DNA of 64,000 nucleotides from Tieghemiomyces parasiticus (Eukaryota; Kickxellomycota; Dimargaritomycetes; Dimargaritales; Dimargaritaceae): positions 41,256 to 105,255 of the forward strand of contig JANBPT010000030.1 in the NCBI GenBank assembly GCA_027575765.1, read 5' to 3'. The notes under the pieces were generated by a model. The model ran no database searches. It was given only the letters and a program-made list of their open reading frames with translations, and was not told the DNA's origin. A program made the position numbers and the translations under genes. Below, one piece after another: positions 1-9,912 of this stretch. Numbering within the stretch: position 1 is the stretch's first letter; each line of letters begins with the position of its first letter.

Positions 1-279
1 AGCCGACCGACTGATCGGGTGAAGGTGTGGCTATGCCTATCTCCCAATAAACACAGTACGAGCAGTGGTCCCCTGACGACACGAAAGGCAGTTGGCGATG
101 AGACCATTCAAGTCTCCATAGGACCCCTTTGCGTCGTAGTCCGTATCACATTATAAATTCCGTAGGGCTCGAGCTATTGTCCGATAACCGAACGGCGTAC
201 ATCAGGCATCGTAGTTCGTAATGAACGATAATCACAGTGCTGCTTGATAGGGTCGCGAAAAATCTCTCTAATCCAATGT

Positions 280-2374
280 CTAAAGGCCGCCAAAATTAAT
301 TAGAGCGCAGAATGCAAGTGGTATAAACAGATTATCGTTCTGGTCTGTTAGGGCTTCGAGGACAGCAGCAGCGGCAGAGATAGCTACGTAGTATGCCACC
401 AGCCCCGCCGTCCAGGGCGCCCGGCCAAGGGCCAGACAGAGCACCGCTGGGATGGCCACGCTCACCGTGAAGGCCAATGAGCCCTCCACCGTTTTGGAGC
501 GATTCCCGGGCCACCGGAAGCGCCCCACGGCCTGGCCAACGACGGAGGCCACGGCGTCACCGATACCCAGGGTCAGAACGCCAGCAAGACGGGAGACTGG
601 GGCGCGGCTGTGGAGCCACACCGGGATGGCACAGCCCAGAAGCAGGTAGAGGTGGGACAAGATGGCCGCCCCAGCATCGTGGTGGTCGGTAAACGGCCGC
701 ATGAACTGGTCAATCCACTCGGCCACCGGTGGTAGGCCCAGGCCGCGCACCAATTCGAGGACAGCCAGGATGCACCAACCGCCGGCCAGGGCTAGAGCTA
801 GGAGGTCTGGCTGCAGTGAAAGGGAAGGGCGTAGGGGAGAGGGAGAATATGCGTAGGCCATTGAGGTTTAGCCAGGGGAGGCCGAGGTGCTGCCCGACTA
901 TGGGGGGGGTATAAATAAACCTTTCCCGCCATTGGAAGCGATGTCGGTACGAGTATCAGAGGGATATCACCTACCACGTAGACTAGAGCGGGGGTGAACA
1001 TCAAGACGACCAAGACGTGGTAGTATTTGCGACCCAAGTTGCGCAGGGCCTTTTGACCTAGCTGCGCCCGGGCTATGGCGTTGCGTGAGTAGGTCTCCGG
1101 GAGCCATAGCATGCCTTGCAGGGCGGCGATGGATAGCACGAGGCAAAGCCCCCAGAACATGACAAAGGCCGGATACAGCATGGATGAGGTGACGAATTCA
1201 AACAGCCTGTTGCGTAGAGCGGGTAAGGGGATCGCGCGGCAGAGATGCGGTCAGCTGATAATAATCCCCAGGCGAAGGGTCCTCCTTAAGAAATAGTGCT
1301 ACCCAAAGGCATCACGAGAAAGCTGCTGAGGTTTCTAGACGGTTGCATCCACCGGATAGCACTGGGCCACTCCGACTTACCAGATGAGACAACTGCGGCC
1401 CAATAGATGATCTAGATAGATGACCGTGGCGAGACCAACGACTCCACAGGCAGTGAGGTACGAAACCGCATCGTTGAACGACCGCCGGACCAGTGGCCCC
1501 CGGCGCAGAGACCGACGCACGCCCCCGGCGACGAGAGCCAGGACGAGCGGGAAGAGGACCACCGTCTGGATCACAACGAATAGCGGCGGTCGGTCTGGGA
1601 GGCGTGGGCTATTTGGCGTGAGCCAGTGGCACTGATGGGGAAGTAAAGCGTGGCGCGGAGATAGAGGGGAGGATAGGCGCGTAAGATTGCGACGAACTGT
1701 GGGCGGCAAGGCTAGGTTAGTCGGAGGAAGACCCGCCCCCAATCCGGTGGGTACTCAATCCGTGCAGTGCCACCTTGCAAATTGGGGCAAGGACAGACAG
1801 GCTGTTCCCTTCCTAGTATCAGCTTCCAAACCCCTACTATACTTGCCTTGCCGAGACTATACAAGGCCAGATCCAGCGAGGTGAGGGTAACGAGGGAGGC
1901 CCAGGTCAGGAGCTCTCCAAGCGTGAAACTTCCGGGCAAGCCCTGGGCCAGGAGCCACACAATGGCGCAGAAGGCTTCGTTGCCGAGCCACAAGGCTCCG
2001 AATCCGACCGTACCCAGGCTGGGGAACACTGGGTAAGCCAGGAGGCCACCCACGGTGACGTGAAGTACCAAGACCTTGCAAGTCTGGTCCGGCAAGGCCT
2101 GCGCTCGGTACAGTGCCAAGTGGGTGGCGGCCACGATGGCAAAACCCACACTGAGGCGTAGGAGGCCGATGAGATAGACTGCGGGAAGGTAGGCCAACCT
2201 GGTAGAGTCGGCATGGCTGTCGACTAGGATCGAAAGGAGTAGCAACGGTACCGTGGCGAGACCGGGTAGCCACCCGCTGCTGATGTCGGGGCGACCTATG
2301 CAACCGGCCAACCCAGTGACAAAGCGCGACGCCTTGGGTCGGCCTGGTGGTGAAGTGACGGGTAGGGGGCGCAT
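280..2374 (-). CDS. SEC59: Dolichol kinase (Sec59-type), 4 exons, about 521 aa
   Basis: CTP-dependent kinase of the ER membrane that phosphorylates dolichol to dolichyl phosphate, the lipid carrier for N-glycosylation, O-mannosylation and GPI synthesis. The best model is 2374..1847, 1631..1381, 1206..951, 810..280. All phases agree and the length (521 aa) is close to yeast Sec59 (519 aa). Many hydrophobic segments are seen. The C-terminal exon holds the CTP-binding signature: GIGDAVASVVGQAVGR, then SKTVEG (family consensus KKTxEG, so the first Lys is Ser). Exon 3 has the conserved NLGRKYYH segment. Intron 1 appears to use a GC donor (AAG|GCAAGT); a weaker GTATAG donor 4 bases on, joined to another acceptor, also keeps frame, so the exon 1-2 join is not certain. 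It lies head-to-tail behind CAX4, 782 bp away. Confidence 0.86.
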
Positions 2375-3156
2375 GGTGGCATTACGATGTACGGTAAATG
2401 TGACGAAATCAGTAACTGATTTTGGAACGGTACGCGACGGGTAGCTCGGAATGGGCGGCTATCTAGAGGACATCCGATGGCTCCATGGTAGCCTGGTTCC
2501 CAAAACGCTTCACCCTTGATTTAGTGAGGTGCCTCTCCGCTGGCTGCTTATACACCCACACATGGGCGATTGATGTACCACATGGAATACAACGGGGTTA
2601 GACTTAGGTGGGATTTAAGCGCTTGCGTCACCATGGATGGCAGATCATCTGCTGTTAAATACCTGGTCAGGTTGTTCAACTCCACATCCAAGTCCAGTAG
2701 TCGAGAGTGCCCTTTAGCTGGTGCGATGATATTACCATTGGATTGAGCGGATAGCCTCCCCACACTGCGTCCTGGGTGGCTGCCCAGACGAGGCAACCAT
2801 CTCTCCACCAAAGAACAAGAGACGGCAACCGACCTTCGAGACCCCCCAACCCACTGAAGCGGCCCTCGGCAGTCACCTGTACTAGTTGCTTCACCACCCA
2901 GTCAAGGAGCATTATTTTTGGTTTATCCCCCCGGCCCTCCTCGGCATTAGCAGTTCCAGTATCAGCTGTCGATGTTGGTGAGATGTAATACTTTATTTAC
3001 CATAATAGGCCACCACCAGGCAGCCCATCTTTTATGAAAGGCATTTTATGTCCAACCATAACTGTGTTGCGTCGAAGTTGTGCTTCGTACTCAAGGGCGC
3101 GCGTTCTTCTTCTGCATGTTTTTGGCGGAACCATCTAGCCCCAATCCAGCTCGGCC
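2375..3156. other. Intergenic region between CAX4 and SEC59
   Basis: 782 bp between the CAX4 stop and the SEC59 start. No supported exon was found. It must contain the SEC59 promoter and the CAX4 3' end unless the two are co-transcribed. Confidence 0.6.
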
Positions 3157-4631
3157 TCAATCTCGCTTGAGCCGGGCGTCCAGCTGGGCCATGTGCCACT
3201 GGTACTCTCGCTCTAGCAGGTAGGGGTCAGACTCGGTTGGGTCGCGTAGGTACACGTACTGAGCCCAAGGATGGGTCACCACTTGCCTGCAGAAGCCCGA
3301 GGGGCGCACCACATCCCGGATGAAGGTGAAGTACAGGGTCGCCAGGATGATGCCGACAGCCACTCCGGCCAGCACCTGATTTGACGTGTGGTAGCCGAGG
3401 TACACTCTGAGGATGGGGGGTGAGGTGCGGGTAGTTACATGGGGAAAAGGCGACGGTATGAGCAGGAGTAAGTTTGGAGGGGCACAAAGGAGTCCAGTTG
3501 GGGGCCGTCGAAGCCATCTTGGGAGCAGATACTTCTTGAGCCGGGGAAGGGATTACTACCTGGTTCACGGTAGCAAATAATTGATCCACAAGTCCCATCA
3601 CTTACCTTGAGTATGCCACGGTGATTCCCGCCAGAGTCAGTCCGACAGCCAAGAGGTGCTTCCAAATGTTCTGACGGAAGTGAGTACTGGGTAGTGGTGA
3701 TTACATTGGGCTCAACAGGGCCACCGTGAGGAGCATCAGTACGGGTAAGGGTCAAGGATCAGGACTAATGCGTAGCGCTAAGAGCCATCAACATTTCGAC
3801 CAACAGTTCAGGGACACATCAGTGTCACGGTCAAACTAACGGGCGGTGCTCATTTCAATGGTAGCAGAGGATGTACTGCTGCCTAATCCAACTCCGGTTC
3901 CCAGGTTACGTGGGGTAGGGAGCGACCTTCGAGGTCAGGTCGCCATAATGGCACTGGCCAGCCTACGTGGTTGGTGTGCACCCGCCCCTCCGCCTCTCAC
4001 GTAGTTACTTACTAGGTGTATAGATGCAATACGGCGTAGGCAACAAAGAACGCCATGAACTGGGCGTGACTTGATGGCATACCATAACCCTTGCCTAGGA
4101 ATCCTATAGTGAAGGAAAATTAACGGCGCGGAAACGGGCGGAACGAGTTAGATTAGCCTACGCTCCACTCGAATAATAATAATATGGAATCCAATGTCGG
4201 AGTCCACTGCTCCGTCACGGCCCCCGTAGCCTAGTCTAGTATACACGGCGCTGCCGCATATGTTTCTGGGCAGGGTTTTGCTCACTGCCAGTGGTGGGCA
4301 ATGGAAATAACCTACCTGTCGGCCGGGCCTGACTGATGGCGCGTTTGAGCACCGCGTTGATGATTTCATTGAAGATTTGGCCGACCCCCATTAAAATTAC
4401 CGAGAGTTCCCGACGGGAAGCCAACCAGGTGCCGTACGCGCAGATAATGGCCAGTGGTGCGAGTGTGGCATACGACATCACCATGCCCAAGTGGTCTTGG
4501 TCGGTGTACTGGACGTGGCTCAGGTCCAGGTGGGTCAGGGTTTCGGCACGGGGCATGTCGGCAAGGGCGCCCAGGAACGAGAAGGCCGGCACAGCTGGGT
4601 TTTGCTTGGCATTGGTGGAGGTATGTGGCAT
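3157..4631 (-). CDS. CAX4: Dolichyl-diphosphatase (CAX4/DOLPP1), 4 exons, 245 aa
   Basis: ER luminal PAP2-family phosphatase that turns dolichyl diphosphate, released after oligosaccharide transfer, back into dolichyl phosphate. Exons 4631..4316, 4103..4013, 3686..3606, 3406..3157 join in phase and give 245 aa, close to the yeast and human enzymes (about 240). All three PAP2 motifs are visible: KRAISQARP at the end of exon 1, GMPSSHAQF in exon 2, and SRVYLGYHTSNQ across the exon 3/4 join. Hydrophobic helices lie between them. The start is the ATG at 4631; an upstream in-frame GTG is not needed. It diverges from the tubulin cofactor gene (937 bp apart) and is followed by SEC59 on the same strand, which works in the same pathway. 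Confidence 0.92.
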
Positions 4632-5567
4632 GGTGAGCGACACTGCGGAATCACGGGGGAAAGGCTCAGTAATTGAAGTTCAATAGGAAGGTACAGCACA
4701 GTGCAGCCAGGGCTCTGAGAGGAGATGGTAGGACGTTCTCGAGTCAATTTGGTCGGGTACCGGTAATGAGGCGCCGAGATTAGAGCACGGATCGCCCGAA
4801 GAAGCAAGCGTGAAGTGGCGGACGGTATGGAGTGGGCAGAGCGAATAGGCAGCAAGGGCTTACTGGCTGTCTACGTAGGTAGCGGAGGTCGCGACAGAGG
4901 TGAGCGCGGTAGCTTTAGGAATCTAGCCCGAACCGCCCGGCTCGAACCTCGGGCGGCAGAGGAGCGCCTAGAAGGCAGGAGGAAGCTTATAGGGCCATAC
5001 CACGTGTCATATACATGCGTGATCTAGGGAGGGAGGAGAAAGACGGACTGTACGTTGAACGGTGGCTCGGTGGCACTACAAGTGCGAGGGGAAAGCCCAT
5101 GTGCTGGGTATCAGGAGCGACCCGGTGGTAGATAAGTTTCTCAACCGGTACAGTTTCCTTTAATTTAGTTACCGGGAAATCAGATAGAACAACGGCGATT
5201 AGTGTGTTGGCAATATCAACTCAGCGGCTGTTGTCCTTTGGCTCGAATCAAGGACCCGATAAGGCCCTAGTCATTAGCGGCGTAAATCAGTGCACAACGT
5301 GGGCGACCCGCATAAGCGATAGGGTCGAAGACTCGCACGCCATGAGTGAGATTCGACTAAGGCCGGGCTCTAGCACACAGTCCTGGCGCAGAGGTGGTTG
5401 AGGCCTAGCGCTATGTCCTCGTTGTAGCTGGCCATCGACAACTGGGCCAGTCAATCCAGGCGGCGTGCAGCTGCACTCGCCGCAGCCTGCGGAAAGAATA
5501 GTCCTCATCCCCGCGGGGTCCTCTACCTCGTTACTACTACACACTTACATTATCTCTTCATTTCACC
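4632..5567. promoter_or_regulatory. Divergent intergenic region CAX4 / tubulin cofactor E
   Basis: Non-coding stretch that must carry both promoters. It contains an inverted repeat (arms CCGCCCG at 4933-4939 and CGGGCGG at 4950-4956, 10-base loop) of unknown meaning. No reading frame of note was found. Confidence 0.5.
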
Positions 5568-7684
5568 ATGCCCGGCAATCCTCACCCTTCGGCCGACCCC
5601 GTGGGCCGGCGCTTTGAGTACCAGGGTGCCACCGGTACCGTCCGATTCCGAGGCCCGGTAGCCGGCGCCCCGGGTGAGTGGTACGGCGTCGAATGGGACG
5701 ACATCAGTCGCGGCAAGCACGACGGGTCCAAAGGCAGCGTCCGCTACTTCACTGCCCGTGCCCCAACCGCGGGTTCCTTCCTGCGGGTTGGGGTACCTCT
5801 CAATTGGGGGTCGGAATTCCTCGAGGCCGTGGTCCGCAAGTACCTCATAACCGCCGACCGCCGCATCGCCCACCACGCCCCCGAGACCCTTCTCCGAATT
5901 GGCCGGGTGGCCGAGCTGGTAGCCCGGTACCGGATGGAGCTGGCAGCATCGAAAGACCAAGCGACGGACGGTAGCACCGCGCCCCCACACCCGTCATCAC
6001 CCTTGGTTCTAGGCGACACGACTATCCCGCTCGAGGCGGTAGGCTGGGACCAAGCCGAGTTCAAATTCAGTCAGGTGGATAAACTCAAGACGATCAGCCT
6101 CGCCCACCAGGGGATCGTCTCAGCCGGGGACGCCACTGCCATTGCCGAGGTGTGCACCGGTAAGTATCGCCAGAGATGGACGACTGGCGTTACCGACAGT
6201 ATGGTCATGCCAACCTAAGAACGGGCTGACATGGCTCCGCCGCTTTGTCCTCAATTGTGATTTTAATCCACACCATCCCCATCGCCGGCATTTTACACGC
6301 TAGATACGGAGGAGCTCGACCTATCCAACAACCTCTTTACGGACTGGACGGAGATCATGACTATTGCTCGCGCTCTCCCTCGTTTACGTGTTCTCAGGCT
6401 CAAGTAAGTATCGCCGAGGCAACTCTGCCCAACGCCGCCGGGACCTACTTGACCTCTGATGGGCCGGTGGAGAAATGTAGAAGTCTAATCCACTATCCGT
6501 ATTACTACATATACCCCAATCAATTCCCTCATACGGCTAGCGGAAACCGTTTCGACCCAGCCCTCATTATGCGACCGGGCGCTGGTCCCGTCGACCATAT
6601 CCGCACGCTCACCCTCAACCGCACCGGCCTGACGTGGGCGGCCGTGGCCGACATTGTGCGCCACACCCAGGGCCTCGAGGAGCTATCCGTGGCTTTCAAC
6701 GGCATGGATCATCTTGAGCTCGAAACCGCGGGGCCGTCATTGGTGGACGACAATCTGCGGACCTATCTTGGCACCCTGCGTCACTTGTCCTTGGAGGGCA
6801 ACGCGCTAACCAACTGGGCGAATGTGGCCCCTCTGGGTTCCCTGCCGTCTCTGGCCTCCCTCAGTCTGGCCCGCAACCGACTCACCAGCGTGGCCCGCCC
6901 GACAACGGAGGCTCCGTTTGCCCGTTTAGCGGTGCTCAATATTGACGGAAACTGTATCGATCAGCTCGCTGCCGCGGGCAACGCTCTTGACCTCTTCCCG
7001 TCCCTCCACAGCCTGCGGTTCAAAAACAACCCAGCCTTCACCGAGTACTCCGCCGATCGCATCCGCCTCGAACTGGTGTGCCGGGTGGGCCGACTCGAGA
7101 CGGTAAACGGCAGCCCTTTAAATCCACGGGAACGCACTGATCTGGAGCGGTACTACCTTAAACAGATCGGTGAGACGTTGCCCACCCAGGACGAGGAGGC
7201 AATCATCCAACTACACCCGCGCTACCGAGCCCTCGTCGCCCTGCATGGCGCTCCGGTCACCCGTGCTCCGACCACCACGGGAAGGGCCCTAGGCGGCCGA
7301 CTCCTCGACATCACCGTGCGTACCGGGGATCCTGCCAAGGCGGATGACGGCGGCGGTCTGCGTCGGCAGGTGCTACCGACGATGACCGTTGGTAATCTGC
7401 TCGCCCGGTCCGCTCGTTTGCTGGAGTTGACCTCGCCCGCGCGTCTGTACCTGGTATCACCGTCACAGCCGGTAAGTTGAGATTTGAAACCATTTTCGAG
7501 CCCACGTTGGACAGAAGGTGACGGTTGATGCACCGATAATTATATAGCTAACCCACTGACACACTCTGTTGCTGCGGATTTCGCACCTCACTAGGATCCG
7601 GTTCCGCTTGAAGATGAATTTGCTCCCATCTCGGATTACGGACTGCAGGCCGGGGACCAGGTAGTCGTCACCCCGCTATCTTGA
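5568..7684 (+). CDS. TBCE: Tubulin-folding cofactor E (TBCE/Pac2), 4 exons, 570 aa
   Basis: Cytosolic chaperone that binds alpha-tubulin and, with cofactors C and D, forms and releases the alpha/beta-tubulin dimer. Exons 5568..6159, 6304..6403, 6541..7471, 7595..7684 join in phase. The N-terminal CAP-Gly domain (about residues 8-75) has the GEWYGVEWDD and GKHDGS segments that bind tubulin C-terminal tails. Leucine-rich repeats follow (for example LDLSNNLFTDW and LSLARNRLTS). The C terminus is a ubiquitin-like fold ending in GLQAGDQVVVTPLS. This order and length are those of the family (about 530 aa). It is convergent with the downstream MFS transporter. Confidence 0.92.
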
Positions 7685-8118
7685 GCCAAACTCACATCCT
7701 AGGAACGCTGACTCCTACAATCCTCACCTAGGGATAGTCGAATGGAAAGCTTGCAGATCATTTATAATTGTATTTTGTAGCGCAGGATATGGTAGTTATA
7801 AAACCCTTTGGGCTTCAAACTGAGCCCCGTGCAAATAAGTTAACCCCGTCAGAGTCCATATTGTAAGCTTCGGTATGCAGCCTCTTGTGACCTCTGACTA
7901 GGCAAGTGGTACATAAGAACGGCATCCCAGCGACGCCTTTAAAAGTGACCTCCACCACCCTGTTATCGTGCCGCTTTCAAACTAATATTCATACATTTAT
8001 GCAGCGCGCTGTACATACTAGAGTATTCAAATAAAAGGTTGCCCCACCTCAAATGGGAGAAGATGTGTGTATGCGGTCCAATGGACAAAGGAGGTTAGCC
8101 TATGTGCGGCAGGGTCTC
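7685..8118. other. Convergent intergenic region
   Basis: 434 bp between the ends of two convergent genes. It is AT-rich and no coding feature was seen. Confidence 0.6.
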
Positions 8119-9789
8119 TCACTTAAGTTGCATGTAGGCCGTGGGAGGCTTCTCGGTTCGCCAGGCCTCGCCATGCTTATACACGATGAAGGTGAGCACG
8201 GCCCCTACCATGGACATGAAGCCCAGGAAGGTAAACGCCCAGCCTACCCCCCAGCTGTCAATGACAATCTCAATAATCCCGGTCCACAGAGCGGTGTAGA
8301 GACAGCGGAACAGGTTAGCTAGGGAGGTGATGGACGAGCTCCGGATGGTGAACAGGTCGACCAGGTACGTGGAAATCCCGCCGAAGGACGCATTGAGACA
8401 GAACCCGATGATAACCTGGCAAATGAGCGGGAATACGATCGAGGTCGTAAAGTTCATGCACCAGCCCCACGCGATCATGGCGAGCGGAAAGAGGGTCATG
8501 GTGAAAATAACAAACAGGATCCGGGCTTCGTAGGGCGAGTTGGCGGCCGGCGGAGACTGCACATTGGCAGCCTTGCCAGACACTCGTGGGGCGGTCGGGT
8601 CGAACGCTTCCGCATCCTTGTCGGCCTCGGACGGCTGTTGAGCCTTGGCCGCCTGGCGGCGCAGACTCTGGCGCCGGAAGTTGCGGTCGGCCATGATCCC
8701 ACCGACAAGGGCACCAATGATACAGCCGGCGCCGATGGTGATGTAGCAAAGTCCGATGCGTGAGATGGAGTAGTGGTACTGTTTCGCTAGGATTGTGGCC
8801 ACAGCCGTGTTGACCGAGTAAAAGCACGCAAACATTATCGCGGTACAGACCGTGGGCATCCACACGTACTTGAATTGAAGGGTGGGGGCAATGGAGAAGG
8901 GATTAACCTGGGCCCACGTAATGGGCGGACGCGGGCGAAGGTGGGTATCCCGCGGAAGCCCCTTGAGCGGCATTTGGCGCCGGCGGGCCACGGTAGGGCG
9001 GTGCGTTTCAGGGAGCACAAAAGTTAGCACGATGCAGAAGACGCCGCTGATTATGGCGGTGAGCCAGAAGCACCACCGCCAGCCCAAAGAGTCAGCCACA
9101 TAACCACCAATGATGGTACCCAGGATTGGGCCCAGCATCTGAGCGCTAAAGAAGATGCCGAGGGCGCTACCGCGCTGGGCAGGTTCGAAAATGTCGCTGA
9201 TGCTGCCGGCGCCCAAGACGATGGTTGAGGACCCGCCAAAGGCCTGCAGGAAACGCATACCCAGAAGGAGGGAGTCGGATTTGGCGAGTGCGCAACCCAC
9301 CGAAGCTAGGGCGCACACTAGGCACCCCAGGGCGTATGGGTAACGGCGGCCAAACTGGTCGGCTATGGGACCCCACAGGATGGGGGCGACGCCCAGCCCG
9401 ATCATGAAGACCGAGACGGCAACGTTTATTCTGGATACGGTGGAGTCGAGGTCCGTAGCCACGTTGGAAATGGCCGGCAGAAAAATATTGGATGAGAACG
9501 GTGCCAGCATCCCAGTGACGCCTGTAATACCAACCACCGCCTTCTTCCAAGCGGGGGAGAAGGGAGTGTACAACAGGTCCACATCGTCCTCGGTACCGTT
9601 CGCAGCCTCAGCAGGGGTAGGTACAGCCGGGTCAACCAATGGGACCTCCTTCTCGGTCCATGATGTCGACGACTTGGGCGCGGACTCGTCGCGGACGTGG
9701 CTGTCGTCAACGGTCGATTCGAGACCGCCCCCGGCAGTGACGCTATCGTATAAGCTACCCGCGTGAGGGTAGTCGTCGAAATTGGGCAT
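8119..9789 (-). CDS. MFS multidrug transporter, DHA1 (drug:H+ antiporter-1) family, 556 aa
   Basis: Proton-coupled exporter of small toxic compounds, probably in the plasma membrane; the substrate cannot be read from sequence. It is a single intronless frame. After a hydrophilic N terminus of about 90 residues (rich in S, T, D, E) come 12 predicted membrane segments. Motif A is clear (GPIADQFGRR), and so is the antiporter motif C region (QMLGPILGTIIGGYVAD). A long hydrophilic loop of about 50 residues separates the two halves, as in Flr1/Qdr-like proteins. I chose the ATG at 9789 (MPNFDDY) because an in-frame ATG at 9912 adds 41 residues resembling a pyrimidine-rich leader. It is the only intronless transporter in an intron-rich neighbourhood. 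Confidence 0.87.
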   Translation of the reverse strand: MPNFDDYPHAGSLYDSVTAGGGLESTVDDSHVRDESAPKSSTSWTEKEVPLVDPAVPTPAEAANGTEDDVDLLYTPFSPAWKKAVVGITGVTGMLAPFSSNIFLPAISNVATDLDSTVSRINVAVSVFMIGLGVAPILWGPIADQFGRRYPYALGCLVCALASVGCALAKSDSLLLGMRFLQAFGGSSTIVLGAGSISDIFEPAQRGSALGIFFSAQMLGPILGTIIGGYVADSLGWRWCFWLTAIISGVFCIVLTFVLPETHRPTVARRRQMPLKGLPRDTHLRPRPPITWAQVNPFSIAPTLQFKYVWMPTVCTAIMFACFYSVNTAVATILAKQYHYSISRIGLCYITIGAGCIIGALVGGIMADRNFRRQSLRRQAAKAQQPSEADKDAEAFDPTAPRVSGKAANVQSPPAANSPYEARILFVIFTMTLFPLAMIAWGWCMNFTTSIVFPLICQVIIGFCLNASFGGISTYLVDLFTIRSSSITSLANLFRCLYTALWTGIIEIVIDSWGVGWAFTFLGFMSMVGAVLTFIVYKHGEAWRTEKPPTAYMQLK

Positions 9790-9912
9790 ATTTTCGGATG
9801 AACTAGAGGGGTCAAGGGGTAGCCGTGACGTATGATATCGATGTAGCCGCGGTGTGAAACGTCGGAGGGTAGAGATACAAGGTGGAGCAGAGGTCAGAAA
9901 AGGGTGGACCAT

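Noticed and set aside
4931..4958. Minus-strand GGTTCGAGCC resembling a tRNA B box inside a hairpin
   Set aside because: The pairing is that of a 7-bp stem with a 10-base loop, not a T arm. No A box, anticodon stem or acceptor stem can be drawn around it.
9790..9912. Upstream in-frame ATG adding 41 residues to the MFS transporter
   Set aside because: The added residues come from C/T-rich leader-like sequence, and MFS family proteins start with a short acidic hydrophilic tail as found from 9789.
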